Assembly (NCBI GenBank): GCA_050331575.1
Contig: JBHJGS010000006.1
Span: 53,276 to 117,275 of the forward strand
Reading direction: 5' to 3'
Length of the DNA stretch: 64,000 bases
Origin: JBHJGS01 sp050331575
Lineage (GTDB): Bacteria > Pseudomonadota > Alphaproteobacteria > Sphingomonadales > Rhodothalassiaceae
How positions within the stretch are numbered: position 1 is the stretch's first letter; each line of letters begins with the position of its first letter. Made by a program: the position numbers and the translations under genes. The notes under the pieces are model-generated. The model was not told the DNA's origin and did not search any database. It was given only the letters and a program-made list of their open reading frames with translations. This document shows, one piece after another, positions 1-9,337 of this stretch.

Positions 1-81
1 GATACGCCAGAAAACGGTAAGACGCGAGACGCGCTCGGCGCAAGCCGGCGCCCGCCGCGTCCAGAGGAGATACGTTCGTTT

Positions 82-1203
82 ATGCCTTGGCACAATCATT
101 CAGACGGCAGCCGCAATCCGTGGGACCAGGGTGGACGGGGTGACAATCCCTGGCGCTCCGGGGGTGGTCCGCGCCGCGGTGGCCCGTCCGGTGGCGGTCC
201 GCCGCAGGGGCCGGATTTCGACGACTTGATCAGACGCGCGCAAGAACGCCTGAAGCGCGGATTGCCCGGCGGCCTGGGCGGCGGGCGCGGTCTGCTGATC
301 CTGGCGCTGGTGTTCGTCGGCCTCTGGCTGGCCAGTGGCTTTTATACCGTGCGCCCCGGTTATCAAGGCGTGGTCACAACCTTCGGGGACTATACCAGCA
401 CCGCCTTTGAGGGCTTGAACTACCACCTGCCCTGGCCGATCCAGTCCGTGGAAAAGGTGTCCGTGGAGCAGATTTACGAAACCAAGGTGGAAGGATCCGG
501 CCGCAGCCGGCGCAATGCCGACTCCACGCTGATGCTCACCGGCGACGAGAATATCGTCGATATCGCCTTCACCGTCTTCTGGAAGATCGCCGAGCCGCAG
601 AAATATCTGTTCAACATCGAGGCGCCGCAGGAAGAAACGGTGAAGGTTGCCTCGGAAAGCGCATTGCGCGACGTCATCGGCCGGACCACGCTGCAGAATG
701 CTTTGACCACGGGCAAGGGCGCGATCCAGGCGGAGACCGAACAGCTTCTGCAGGCGCTGCTGGAAAGTTACGGTGCCGGGATTTCGGTGGAAGAGGTTCA
801 GCTCTTGGAGGTGGATCCCCCCGCGCAGGTGATCGAGGCGTTCCGGGATGTCCAGGCGGCTGAAGCGGACCGCGAACGCATCCGCAACGAGGCGGAGCGG
901 TATCGCAACCAAGTCGTTCCCGAAGCGCGCGGACAGGCGCAACGCATGATCCAGGAGGCGGAGGCGTATAAGCGGCAGGTCGTTGCCCGTGCCGAGGGTG
1001 AGGCGGCGCGTTTCCTGTCGGTATTTGAAGAGTATAGAAAAGCCCAGGACGTGACCAAAAAGCGGCTTTACCTGGAGACCATGGAAGAAATCCTCACGGG
1101 AATGGACAAGATCATTCTGGATGACAAGGCCGGGCAGGGCGTTGTGCCCTATCTTCCGCTTGACCAGGTCCGCCAGCCCTCGCGCTCGGGAGGCACACAA
1201 TGA
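82..1203 (+). CDS. hflK: HflK, FtsH protease modulator subunit
   Basis: SPFH/band-7 membrane protein that assembles with HflC around the AAA protease FtsH and controls its access to membrane substrates. The 373-residue protein has a Gly/Pro/Arg-rich cytoplasmic N-terminus (about residues 1-70), one transmembrane segment (about 70-88) and then the band-7 domain, with the Glu/Ala/Arg-rich helical region typical of HflK near residues 255-320. The start is preceded by an AGAGGAGA ribosome site about 12 bases upstream. The stop overlaps the hflC start by four bases, so the two are co-translated. Length and architecture are normal for the family. Confidence 0.95.
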   Translation: MPWHNHSDGSRNPWDQGGRGDNPWRSGGGPRRGGPSGGGPPQGPDFDDLIRRAQERLKRGLPGGLGGGRGLLILALVFVGLWLASGFYTVRPGYQGVVTTFGDYTSTAFEGLNYHLPWPIQSVEKVSVEQIYETKVEGSGRSRRNADSTLMLTGDENIVDIAFTVFWKIAEPQKYLFNIEAPQEETVKVASESALRDVIGRTTLQNALTTGKGAIQAETEQLLQALLESYGAGISVEEVQLLEVDPPAQVIEAFRDVQAAEADRERIRNEAERYRNQVVPEARGQAQRMIQEAEAYKRQVVARAEGEAARFLSVFEEYRKAQDVTKKRLYLETMEEILTGMDKIILDDKAGQGVVPYLPLDQVRQPSRSGGTQ

Positions 1204-2081
1204 AAATCGGAACCATCGCCGCGTCTGTCGTCGCGGTGCTCGTCGTCATCGTCGGCCTGATGTCGGTTTATACCGTTCATGAAACTGAGCAGGCGGTGCT
1301 GCTGGCGTTCGGCCAGGCCAAGAAAGCCGAGCAGGAAGCCGGCCTGCATTTCAAACTGCCGCACTGGGAGGTGCAGCGCTTGTCTGATCTGGTGATCAAT
1401 CTGGACATGGATCCAGAGGAGGTCACCACGTCGGATCAAAAGCGGTTGGACGTGGATGCGTATGCGCGCTTTCGCATAGTCGACCCGCTGAAAATGTATC
1501 GCAGTGTGCGCACGGTGTCGCTGGCGCGCGACCAGATCACCAAATTGCTGCGCTCGCAGCTGCGTGAGGTCTTGGGGCGGCAAAAGCTGGAGACTCTGCT
1601 GTCGGACCAGCGAACGGTGCTGATGGAGGAGATTCGGTCGCGCGTCGATACCGAGGCGCAGGGGCTTTACGGTATTGATATCGTCGATGTGCGCATCCGC
1701 CGCGCCGACCTTCCGCCGGCCAACACCGAGGCGATCCTGCGCCGCATGGAATCGGAGCGGTTGCGCGATGCACAGCGGGCGCGCTCGGAGGGTCAGGAGC
1801 AAAAGCTGCGGATCGAGGCCGAGGCCGATCGCGAGGCGACCGTTTTGCTGGCCGAAGCGGAGCGGGAAGCCGCCCTGCTGCGGGGCCAGGGCGAACGGGA
1901 GTCAACGCGCATCTTCGCCGAGGCGTTTGGCCAGGATGAGGACTTCTTCGCCTTCTACCGGACAATGCAGGCATATAAGAAGTCGTTGACCGGCCAGGAT
2001 ACGACGCTGATCATCTCGCCGGAAAGCGAATTCTTCGACTTTTTCAGCGGCTTGGACCGTGCCGACCGGCCGAACCGTTAG
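1200..2081 (+). CDS. hflC: HflC, FtsH protease modulator subunit
   Basis: Partner of HflK in the HflKC complex that surrounds FtsH. The 293-residue protein has an N-terminal signal-anchor (about residues 4-23), the band-7 domain, and a charged helical segment rich in Glu, Arg and Ala (about 190-245) that packs against HflK in known structures. It starts inside the hflK stop (ATGA overlap). The protease gene that follows is commonly linked to hflKC in Alphaproteobacteria, which supports the assignment. Confidence 0.95.
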   Translation: MKIGTIAASVVAVLVVIVGLMSVYTVHETEQAVLLAFGQAKKAEQEAGLHFKLPHWEVQRLSDLVINLDMDPEEVTTSDQKRLDVDAYARFRIVDPLKMYRSVRTVSLARDQITKLLRSQLREVLGRQKLETLLSDQRTVLMEEIRSRVDTEAQGLYGIDIVDVRIRRADLPPANTEAILRRMESERLRDAQRARSEGQEQKLRIEAEADREATVLLAEAEREAALLRGQGERESTRIFAEAFGQDEDFFAFYRTMQAYKKSLTGQDTTLIISPESEFFDFFSGLDRADRPNR

Positions 2082-2248
2082 CGTCGGTCGCATGATTGCG
2101 CCCGCTCATCGAAACGCTGCGGCGAGCACCGCTGCTCAGTCGTACAGTGACAGCGGCGTGGAGTGTATCTGCTGTTGCTGTGCCTGCGTATCACTCTGCG
2201 AAGCATGTTTATGCACACCCGCGTGTCTCACATAGAGGAGTATCGTCA

Positions 2249-3757
2249 GTGAACCGTCGCAAACCTCGCGCTCTGGCCGCGCCCTTGCAGCCGGGGGTCG
2301 CTCTTGCCCGTCTGGTGGTCATGATGGTGATTGGGCTGGCAGCCGCCCTAAGCCTTGGCGCAACCGTTTCAGCCCGCACCGTCCCGGGCAGCTTCGCCGA
2401 CCTGGTGGAGAAATTGGCGCCATCAGTGGTGAATATTTCCACCGAAGGCTTTGTGGAAGGCCGGCGTCGGCGGGCCCTCCCGCCCGGCTTTGAGCAATTC
2501 GAGGAATTCTTCAATCGCCGTCTGCCAGGCCAGGACGATGACGAGGACGACAGCGAAGAACGGCGGGTGCGCTCGTTGGGGTCTGGTTTCATCATCCAAT
2601 CCTCCGGCCTGATCGTGACCAACAATCACGTCATCGAAGGGGCGGAAAATATCCAGGTCACCTTGGACAATGGGATCGAATATCGGGCCGAGGTGATCGG
2701 CGCGGACGAGGACACCGATCTGGCGCTGTTGCAGATCAACGCCGATGTTGATTTGCCGACGGTGTCGTTCGGCGACTCTGATGTGATGCGCGTGGGCGAC
2801 TGGGTGCTGGCAATCGGCAGCCCGTTCGATCTGGGCGGCACGGTCACCGCCGGCATTTTGTCGGCCAAGGGCCGCACCGTCTCCGGCGGGCGCCAATTGG
2901 GGCAGTATTTCCAAACCGATGCGCCGATCAACCGCGGCAATTCCGGCGGTCCCATGTTCAACATGGATGGCGAGGTGATCGGTGTGAATACGGCGATCTT
3001 CAGCCCCACCGGCGGCAGCGTCGGCATCGGGTTCGCGATTCCGTCGAATTTTGCCCAGAAGGTGCTGGCCGACCTGAAGGAATTCGGCCGCTTTCGGCGC
3101 GGCTGGCTGGGGGTGGTGATCCAGCCGGCCGATCCCTTGACCGGTGAGGCATTGGGCATCGATATCAAGGGGGGCGCGCAGATCGGTCAGATCATGCCGG
3201 ACAGCCCGGCCGCTCAAGCTGGCCTGCAAACCGGTGACATCATCGTTCAGTTCGACGGCGAAGAGATCCTGAACTCTGCGGAGCTGGCGCAAAGCGCAGC
3301 CACTGCAGGGGTTGGGCGCACCGTGGACGTGGTGTTTTATCGCGGTGACCAGAAGAAACAGCTGAAACTAACCCTTGGAGAATTTCCCGCGGCCGATGAC
3401 AGCGGCGAGCTTGAAGCGGATGCGGAAGAGCAAGCCGAGCCCAGCCTGACGTCCAGCGAGGAGATCCTGGGCATGGAGATCGCTCCGTTGACGGCGACCC
3501 TGCGCGATAGGTATCGCCTGCCGGAGGATGTGCGCGGGGCCGTGGTGCTGGACGTGGAGCCACGCAGCGAGGCGGCGCGTCGCGACATTCGGGCTGGCGA
3601 TGTCATTTTGGAGGTCAATCAGGAGCCGGTCGAAGCCCCCATCACGGTGGCTGACGAGGTGAAGCTGGCGCGCTCGCGCGACCGCAACGCCGTGCTGTTT
3701 TACCTGTACCGCAACGGCACCTATTTCCACGTTCCGGTACCGATTGAAGTGGGCTGA
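2249..3757 (+). CDS. degP: Do-family periplasmic serine protease/chaperone (DegP/DegQ-like)
   Basis: ATP-independent HtrA protease that degrades or refolds damaged envelope proteins. I start at GTG 2249 because an AGAGGAG ribosome site lies just upstream and this start gives a signal peptide (about residues 1-42); the reading frame stays open further upstream but without signals. The trypsin-like domain contains the triad His127 (TNNHV), Asp157 (DTDLAL) and Ser232 (GNSGGP). Two PDZ domains follow, separated by an acidic linker near residues 385-405. An Asp/Glu-rich insertion precedes the protease core, as in the LA loop of Do proteases. It follows hflKC by 167 bases and may have its own promoter. 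Confidence 0.92.
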   Translation: MNRRKPRALAAPLQPGVALARLVVMMVIGLAAALSLGATVSARTVPGSFADLVEKLAPSVVNISTEGFVEGRRRRALPPGFEQFEEFFNRRLPGQDDDEDDSEERRVRSLGSGFIIQSSGLIVTNNHVIEGAENIQVTLDNGIEYRAEVIGADEDTDLALLQINADVDLPTVSFGDSDVMRVGDWVLAIGSPFDLGGTVTAGILSAKGRTVSGGRQLGQYFQTDAPINRGNSGGPMFNMDGEVIGVNTAIFSPTGGSVGIGFAIPSNFAQKVLADLKEFGRFRRGWLGVVIQPADPLTGEALGIDIKGGAQIGQIMPDSPAAQAGLQTGDIIVQFDGEEILNSAELAQSAATAGVGRTVDVVFYRGDQKKQLKLTLGEFPAADDSGELEADAEEQAEPSLTSSEEILGMEIAPLTATLRDRYRLPEDVRGAVVLDVEPRSEAARRDIRAGDVILEVNQEPVEAPITVADEVKLARSRDRNAVLFYLYRNGTYFHVPVPIEVG

Positions 3758-3780
3758 TCCGCACGACAGAAACACGGGTG

Positions 3781-3802
3781 AACGACGCCTGCGGGCGCCG
3801 TT
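3781..3802. terminator. Imperfect hairpin between convergent genes
   Basis: AACGaCGCC, loop TGCG, GGCGcCGTT, followed by TTGTGTT on the plus strand. The stem has eight paired bases and one A-C mismatch. It lies between degP (plus) and the DUF1640 gene (minus), where a shared terminator is expected. The T-tract is weak, so this is a moderate call. Confidence 0.45.
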
Positions 3803-3814
3803 TGTGTTGGCGGT

Positions 3815-4204
3815 TCAGCCGAGCAGCAACGACAAGCGGAATAGCAGTGCCAGCACGCCGCCACCGCCCAACAAGCGCCAGGTCAAGCGGCTTTCCAGCT
3901 GGTGAATATCCTGCTTGAATTCCGCGCGCAGGTTAGCGATGTCCTGTTTCAGTTCCGCACGCAAGTCGGCGATGTCCTGCTTCAGTTCCGCACGCAGGTC
4001 GGCGATGTCCTGGTTCAGGTCCGCACGCAGGTCGGCCATGTCTTTGCGCAGCGCAGCTTCCGTGGCGCGCAGATCTGATTTGGTCGCAACATCGGCAACG
4101 ATCATGTCGCGGGCGCCTGCGGCGATGGCTTCGGCCTGATCGCGGCTCAAACCCTCCCGTTCCAGGCGTTGGGCGAAGGACAGCGTGTCAAGTTGCGCGG
4201 CCAC
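3815..4204 (-). CDS. DUF1640-type coiled-coil membrane-anchored protein
   Basis: Small protein (129 residues) with the DUF1640 layout: an N-terminal helix pair (LEREGLSRDQAEAIA), a long coiled coil, and one C-terminal transmembrane segment (about residues 108-128). The family resembles mitochondrial MCUR1/CCDC90 proteins, but bacterial members have no settled function. The coil is built from near-identical 11-residue units of the type DIADLRAELKQ, encoded by 33-bp tandem DNA repeats. The start is GTG, with AGGGA about 11 bases upstream. It lies 67 bases after the sulfotransferase gene on the same strand and may be its last operon member. Confidence 0.8.
   Translation of the reverse strand: MAAQLDTLSFAQRLEREGLSRDQAEAIAAGARDMIVADVATKSDLRATEAALRKDMADLRADLNQDIADLRAELKQDIADLRAELKQDIANLRAEFKQDIHQLESRLTWRLLGGGGVLALLFRLSLLLG
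3899..4040 (-). repeat. 33-bp in-frame tandem repeat (about four units)
   Basis: Units begin at about 3899, 3932, 3965 and 3998, with a degenerate fifth from 4031. Units 3965-3997 and 3998-4030 differ at only two positions. The 33-bp period equals 11 codons and encodes the hendecad coiled-coil repeat of the DUF1640 protein. Near-identity at the DNA level suggests recent expansion or gene-conversion-like homogenisation. Confidence 0.85.
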
Positions 4205-4271
4205 CGTGTCACATTCCCTGATTGCACACCGATACCCTGCACGGGCAGGGCCCGCTGGTCAAGCAAGCGCC

Positions 4272-6260
4272 TCAAGAGGTCTGCTTCGCCAGATTGCCAA
4301 GCGCCTGCTTCAGCGGATCCAGAAACGGTTCGAATCGACGCCAGCGATCCATGCCCTCCGCACTGATCGGTCGGCGCACCTGTTCTGAACTGGCCGTGCG
4401 CACCGCCCGCTCGGTCTTGTGAAAGTCGACGCAGGCCGGTTCGAACGGCAGGCCCAGAAAGTCCAGAAGGCGTCGGACCTGACCGTCGAGGTCGGCGATC
4501 ACCTCTTCATGCTGCACGCGCAAGATCTTGCCCGGCAGCACCGTGTCCCAATGATCCATCAAGCGGACATAGCCGCGATAATAGCGGCCGATCTGTTCAA
4601 GTCCGTAAGTGAACTCCTGGCCCTCGGCGAACAGCTGCTTGAACCCGGAAAAACAGCAGGCCATCGCATCGCGCCGGGCATCGATGATGCGGGCATTGGG
4701 CAGAATCAGATGGATCAGCCCAATATGGCGAAAATTGTTCGGCATCTTGTCGGTAAAGAAAGGCGCCCCCTGGCGGTGGAGGCGCGTTTCGTCGAGATAT
4801 TGCCGGCCCAATTGCGCCAGCGTGTCCGCCTCCAGATCGTGCAGCACGGCAGGATAGCGGCCGGTGCCGGCGCGGCTACGCCCACGCAGCCGCTGCACCA
4901 TGGACAAGATGTTCGGCAGTTCCAGAGTGCCGTCGATCTGGCTGTGCGAGGCTAGGATCTGCTCGATCAGGGTTGAGCCCGCGCGCGGCAGGCCGACGAT
5001 GAAAATCGGGTCGCCTGCCGCATCACCGGCGCCGGCTTTGGCCTGGAACAGCTCGGCGGTGCAATAGCGGATCTGCGCCTGAAATTCCTCCTCCATTCGA
5101 TCGGCACTATACCCGCTTTGAGCGCGCTTCAGGGCATTGCCACGGTCATAATAGGCAAAAGCGGCAGCATAATCGCCGGCATCCTCCAACGCTTTGCCCA
5201 GCGAAAAGCAGAGCGAGATGCGTGCCTGCGGCAAGAGCGCCGGCTCCGCCTCCAGCGCCGTCATGGCCGCCAGTTCCTCAGCACTGAACCGATAGGTCTT
5301 CAGATTGGCGAGGGCGGCATAGGCTTCGGCGTGATCGGGTTTGGCGCGATACGCGGCCTGATAGGAGGCGATGGCGTCTGATTGCCGGCCGTAGGTTTTC
5401 AGCGCATGACCGCGGGAGGTTAGCGTTGCGGCATCGCCCGGCAGTCTCTGCAGAACCTGGTCGAACAAGGTGAGCGCGCGCTCAAAGTCCCCGACCTGTA
5501 GGCTTTCGATAGCATAGTGCGACTGGAACACCGGATTGTCCGGATCGCTGTCATAGAGGCGTCGGGCCTGCTCCAGGGCGGCGTGGAATTTTTGTCGCTT
5601 GCGCAGCACCTCGATATAGTCAAGCCGGACCTGGATATTGGATGGTTCCAGTTCCAGCGCGCTTTCCAGAAGGAAATCCGCCTCGTTCAAAACGCCGAAG
5701 CGCAGGCCGATCTTGGCCAGAAGGCGCATGGCTTCAACATGGTGCGGGCGGCGACGCAGGAAGGCACGGCACAGCTTCTCTGCCTTCAATAACTTGTCTT
5801 CGTGCAGATGATTGGTCACTGCCAGAAGTTCGCGCGGCAAGGCGTTCAGGCGCTCCACCTGGGCGCGAGCCTGGGCTGCCGGCTGAGTTTGGCCGAGCGC
5901 CTCTAGAAGCTCTGCCTGCGCTTGCCAGCTGGCGGTCAAGGCAGGATTGAGGGCCGTGGCATTGCGATAGGCGGCAAGAGCGCGGTCCGGCCGGCCCAGC
6001 ATGCGCATCAGATGGCCTTCTTCTTGATGGGCGCGTCCGAACCCCGGGGCCACTTGCCTGAGCGTGGCCAGAACCGCCTCCGCCTTGTCCGGTCGGCCCA
6101 GATAGCGATGGCAGACCGCGCGCATATACAAGGCATCGCTATCGTCGGTCTGGCCAAGAGGGTCCAGGGCGCTGAGCGCATCCTGAAACCGATTTTGGAA
6201 CATGAGGGTCTGTGCTGTTTTCAGCACATCGAACGGATCGATCCGGGCCCCTTCATCCAC
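4272..6260 (-). CDS. TPR-containing sulfotransferase
   Basis: Two-part protein of 662 residues. The N-terminal half (about 1-340) is a series of tetratricopeptide repeats. The C-terminal part (about 415-650) is a PAPS-dependent sulfotransferase domain with the 5'-phosphosulfate loop GLPRAGSTLIEQIL near residue 420 and a downstream DARRDAMACCFS stretch matching the 3'-phosphate-binding region. The family transfers sulfate from PAPS to an acceptor; TPR-linked members probably bind a peptide or protein acceptor, but the substrate is not known. It lies 80 bases downstream of the TonB-dependent receptor gene on the same strand, so the two are likely co-transcribed. No signal peptide is visible. 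Confidence 0.88.
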   Translation of the reverse strand: MDEGARIDPFDVLKTAQTLMFQNRFQDALSALDPLGQTDDSDALYMRAVCHRYLGRPDKAEAVLATLRQVAPGFGRAHQEEGHLMRMLGRPDRALAAYRNATALNPALTASWQAQAELLEALGQTQPAAQARAQVERLNALPRELLAVTNHLHEDKLLKAEKLCRAFLRRRPHHVEAMRLLAKIGLRFGVLNEADFLLESALELEPSNIQVRLDYIEVLRKRQKFHAALEQARRLYDSDPDNPVFQSHYAIESLQVGDFERALTLFDQVLQRLPGDAATLTSRGHALKTYGRQSDAIASYQAAYRAKPDHAEAYAALANLKTYRFSAEELAAMTALEAEPALLPQARISLCFSLGKALEDAGDYAAAFAYYDRGNALKRAQSGYSADRMEEEFQAQIRYCTAELFQAKAGAGDAAGDPIFIVGLPRAGSTLIEQILASHSQIDGTLELPNILSMVQRLRGRSRAGTGRYPAVLHDLEADTLAQLGRQYLDETRLHRQGAPFFTDKMPNNFRHIGLIHLILPNARIIDARRDAMACCFSGFKQLFAEGQEFTYGLEQIGRYYRGYVRLMDHWDTVLPGKILRVQHEEVIADLDGQVRRLLDFLGLPFEPACVDFHKTERAVRTASSEQVRRPISAEGMDRWRRFEPFLDPLKQALGNLAKQTS

Positions 6261-6340
6261 ACGCGTCTCCCACGCCGGGTCAACCTCATTGTCGAAGCAT
6301 AGCCCTGAGCGCTCCAGCGGTTCAAATGCACATGTTACCG

Positions 6341-8962
6341 CTAATACACGAAGCCAACGCGCAGGCCAATGGTACGGGGCCGGATCAAGGTGATGCGCTC
6401 GCGATCGAACACAAATGTGTTGGCAATCTCACCGCGGGCATCATTCAAGTTGTCGCCAAACACCTCGAAGGACCAGCGATTGTTTCGAATGCCGGCGGAC
6501 AAACCGAAGGTGACATAATTGTCATTCTCCGCGGCATTGATCTGAATGATGTCGCTGACACTTTCCCCGGTATAATTGATCTGCGGCATGACGTGGGCGG
6601 TGAACTCATCGAACATCGGCCATTCATAGCGTGCGCGCAAATTGCCCTGGAAGGTCGGCGCAAACGCCAGTTCAGAGCCCTCCACCACATCGTCGGTGGG
6701 CAGAAGCACATCGGTGATCTCGGTATCCAGGAATGAGAAGGCGCCGTTCACGCTTAAGCCGGGGATCGAGATCGGAAACCAGCTGATATTGCCTTCCACG
6801 CCGAAAATCTCCGCATCAGCGGCATTGGCGGAGAAGAACAGATTGGTGATGCTGGGGTCGAAAATCGTTGTCTGCAGCCGGTCGATCTGAACATAGAAGG
6901 CACTGCCGTTGAAGCGCAGCGTGCGGTTCAGCAGGTCGGTCTTCCAACCCAGTTCATAATTCTGAACATCGTCCGTATCCAGTGCAAACGGCACCACGAA
7001 GCCTTCGGGCCCCTGCGCGCCGCCGGGCCGGTTCAACAGACCAGGGCGGAAACCTTCAGAATAGGTAGCGTAGAACAGCAGATCCGGGGTCGGCGTCCAG
7101 TTCAGCGTCGCCTTGAAGATGACGCCGTTGGTGCTCGCCGTATCCGGCGCGTCCAGCGCGGCCAGAACCTGCAGGGCTTGGGCCTCGGACAAACCGGCAG
7201 CGGTGATCTCTTCCAGAGACTGGCCTTGGGTGAAGGTCTGAATCAGATCGGGATTGCAGGTACTGCGGAAGGTGAATTCCCCGTCGGCGTTGTACAGATC
7301 GCTGATATCGGTGCCGAACGCGTTGATATCCGGCTGGAAGCCGTTACAGAAGGAGGCGTTCGCCCCGCCTTCCAGATCGACCTCGACATCGAACCAGCGC
7401 GCGCCGAACACCAAGGACAGCGTGTTGGGCAGCAGGTCGAAGGTGACCTCGCCGAACACACCGATCTGCTCGTCGGTCCGCTTGACATCGTTGCGGAAAA
7501 TCACACCCGGCGGAAACGGGTCGTCTGGGTCGGTGGCAAAGCCTGTCGTAAACGGGAAGTTGGGCGAAAAGCCCACCTGGCCGAACAGCACGGCATCTTC
7601 AGAGCCTGGGTAGGTGAAGTCATTTACCTCGACCAGCTCCAGATCGCTATAAAAGGCGCCGACGGTCGCATAGATGCGATATTCTTCCGGCGTATTGAAG
7701 CGCAGCTCGTGGGTGAACACCTGGGTCTCAGAATTGGAGTCCACGAACAGATTGGGCTCTTGACAGGTGCCGCTGGGAGCGGCGTCGCCGGGATAGGTCA
7801 CCGAGCCGTCGCAGATATAGTAGGGCAGATACTGGCCGACGAAGAGATAGTCGGAATAATCCACCCGCTGTTCGGTGTCGCGATCGGTGAAGGCACCGGT
7901 ATAGACCACGTCCAGCATCGCCAGCCGGCCTTCCAGTGTCCAGGACGTGTTGCCGAAATCATCCTCCAGCTCGTCTTCCTCAAAACGCTGGATCTCCAGA
8001 TCATCCAATTCCGGATCGATAAAGAAGACGCCTTCGGTTTCCAGGCTCTGTCGGGTGTGCGTGACAGTCAAGGACCAGTCCGGATTGATCGCCCAGAACA
8101 GGCTGGTGCGGAAGCCTGTATAGGTGGCGTCATTGAAATCATCTTCGATCAGGCCGGAATTGTTGGCCTCCTCGAAGGTGACGTCGGACAGATCCGCCTC
8201 GGACTGGAAGCCCGCCCGGAACGAATTCACTGGCACGCCGTTGGCGCGCACCGTGCCCTCCGGCCGAAACCGTGCCGACTCCGAAACGTCCCGGGTGCCT
8301 TGGACATTGTCGATATAGCCGCCCTGATTGTCGGTGTAGACCACCGCGCGCACGGCGAGCCGATCCTCCAGCACCGGCACATTGATGATACCCTCGGCCT
8401 TGGCGCTCAATTCGCCGCTTTCGGTGAAGGAGATGCCGAAATTGGCCGCGGCCTCAAACTCGTTGAGACGCGGCTTCTTGGTGATCAGGCGGATCGTGCC
8501 GGCTTGAGACGAGGCGCCGAACAAAGTGCCTTGCGGACCCGGCAGCACTTCGATGCGCTCCAGGTCGACCGCATAAACGTCGAGATTGCGGCCGGGCTGG
8601 GACACCGGCTGATCATCCAAATACAAGGCCACATTGGGGGCCAGGCCGGCGACGCCCGCCGTTGTCAGATTGGGCGTGGTGGAGGCCAGACCACGGATAT
8701 AGATGGTGTTCTGCCCTGGGCCCTGGCCGCCAGCGGTGACCCCGGGCAACTCCAGCAGATAGTCGGTGAAATTATCAATATTGAGGCGCTCAAGCTCCCG
8801 GCTGCTCAGCGCATTCACGGTGACAGGCACGTCCTGCGTGCTAGCCTGGCGGCGGGTCGCGGTGACCACCACCTCCTCGACTTGCGCATAAGCCAAATGG
8901 CTGCCGAATGTCGCCATCAGCGCGGCGATTCCGGTGTAATTGACGATGCGATGTCCAGGCAA
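6341..8962 (-). CDS. TonB-dependent outer-membrane receptor
   Basis: Outer-membrane active transporter with an N-terminal plug and a 22-strand barrel. After the signal peptide, the mature part begins near VEEVVVTATRR, a TonB-box/plug start typical of the family. The plug includes IYIRGLAS and LYLDDQPV and the motif ERIEVLPGPQGTLFGASS. The C-terminus ends in alternating hydrophobic residues and a terminal aromatic (RVGFVY), as barrel proteins do. I choose TTG 8962, which has GAGGAAACG just upstream and gives a compact signal peptide ending LAYA. A GTG at 9031 would add 23 residues and lacks a ribosome site. The substrate cannot be inferred; the next gene is a sulfotransferase, not a siderophore or sugar gene. 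Confidence 0.9.
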   Translation of the reverse strand: MPGHRIVNYTGIAALMATFGSHLAYAQVEEVVVTATRRQASTQDVPVTVNALSSRELERLNIDNFTDYLLELPGVTAGGQGPGQNTIYIRGLASTTPNLTTAGVAGLAPNVALYLDDQPVSQPGRNLDVYAVDLERIEVLPGPQGTLFGASSQAGTIRLITKKPRLNEFEAAANFGISFTESGELSAKAEGIINVPVLEDRLAVRAVVYTDNQGGYIDNVQGTRDVSESARFRPEGTVRANGVPVNSFRAGFQSEADLSDVTFEEANNSGLIEDDFNDATYTGFRTSLFWAINPDWSLTVTHTRQSLETEGVFFIDPELDDLEIQRFEEDELEDDFGNTSWTLEGRLAMLDVVYTGAFTDRDTEQRVDYSDYLFVGQYLPYYICDGSVTYPGDAAPSGTCQEPNLFVDSNSETQVFTHELRFNTPEEYRIYATVGAFYSDLELVEVNDFTYPGSEDAVLFGQVGFSPNFPFTTGFATDPDDPFPPGVIFRNDVKRTDEQIGVFGEVTFDLLPNTLSLVFGARWFDVEVDLEGGANASFCNGFQPDINAFGTDISDLYNADGEFTFRSTCNPDLIQTFTQGQSLEEITAAGLSEAQALQVLAALDAPDTASTNGVIFKATLNWTPTPDLLFYATYSEGFRPGLLNRPGGAQGPEGFVVPFALDTDDVQNYELGWKTDLLNRTLRFNGSAFYVQIDRLQTTIFDPSITNLFFSANAADAEIFGVEGNISWFPISIPGLSVNGAFSFLDTEITDVLLPTDDVVEGSELAFAPTFQGNLRARYEWPMFDEFTAHVMPQINYTGESVSDIIQINAAENDNYVTFGLSAGIRNNRWSFEVFGDNLNDARGEIANTFVFDRERITLIRPRTIGLRVGFVY

Positions 8963-9337
8963 CGTTTCCTCGTTTTGATGAATGTTCGTCAGACAGATGG
9001 CTGTTATAGCCAGCAAAATTATTGTTTGCACGGTTTTTTTGTCGCAAGGCTGATGCGCAGGCGGCTTCGGGAACTATGCGAACACTCTACAAGTCCCTGA
9101 AAGATCGAGCGAATTGCGGATTTGTCACAGGCCGTGGCTATCTGGTTGCAGAGCACGGATCAACGCCGCTTGGCGTTACCGTCTTGCCGCGTTTGCGCTC
9201 CGGCTAAACCGATTGCGCCTTGCGCCCATCACCGGCTGACGCAAAACTCCGCACGGTCGCGCGAACCAAGCTGTGCCCCAGGCACAGCGAAACCGTGGCC
9301 GTGGGGCATTGGCATCACCAAAGGGGGCTTCCCGATC
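8963..9337. other. Divergent intergenic region, TonB receptor / tricorn protease
   Basis: About 375 bases between the divergent starts. It holds one candidate promoter for the receptor (entered separately). An AACGCC-GCTT-GGCGTT hairpin lies near 9163-9178 without a T-tract. An AAAGGGGGC ribosome site precedes the protease start. I see no convincing small gene or riboswitch fold in it. Confidence 0.5.
9019..9047 (-). promoter_or_regulatory. Candidate sigma70-type promoter of the TonB receptor
   Basis: Minus strand TTGCGA, 17 bases, CAATAA (another possible -10, TATAAC, lies at 9003-9008). Transcription from here would begin downstream of the GTG at 9031, which agrees with the TTG start chosen for the receptor. 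The matches are only fair. Confidence 0.3.

Noticed and set aside
2120..2145. GGCGAGCACCGCTGCTCA before degP, similar to the left arm of the dispersed repeat
   Set aside because: Only the small hairpin matches; the conserved block and palindrome that define the family do not follow, so it may be chance.
7178..9100. Long open frame of 640 codons on the plus strand antisense to the TonB receptor
   Set aside because: It mirrors the receptor gene exactly, its translation has no domain or signal features, and antisense open frames are common in such GC-rich coding DNA.
9058..9110. GGAAC upstream of the tricorn-like gene as an EcfG -35 element
   Set aside because: The bases at the required distance do not read CGTT.
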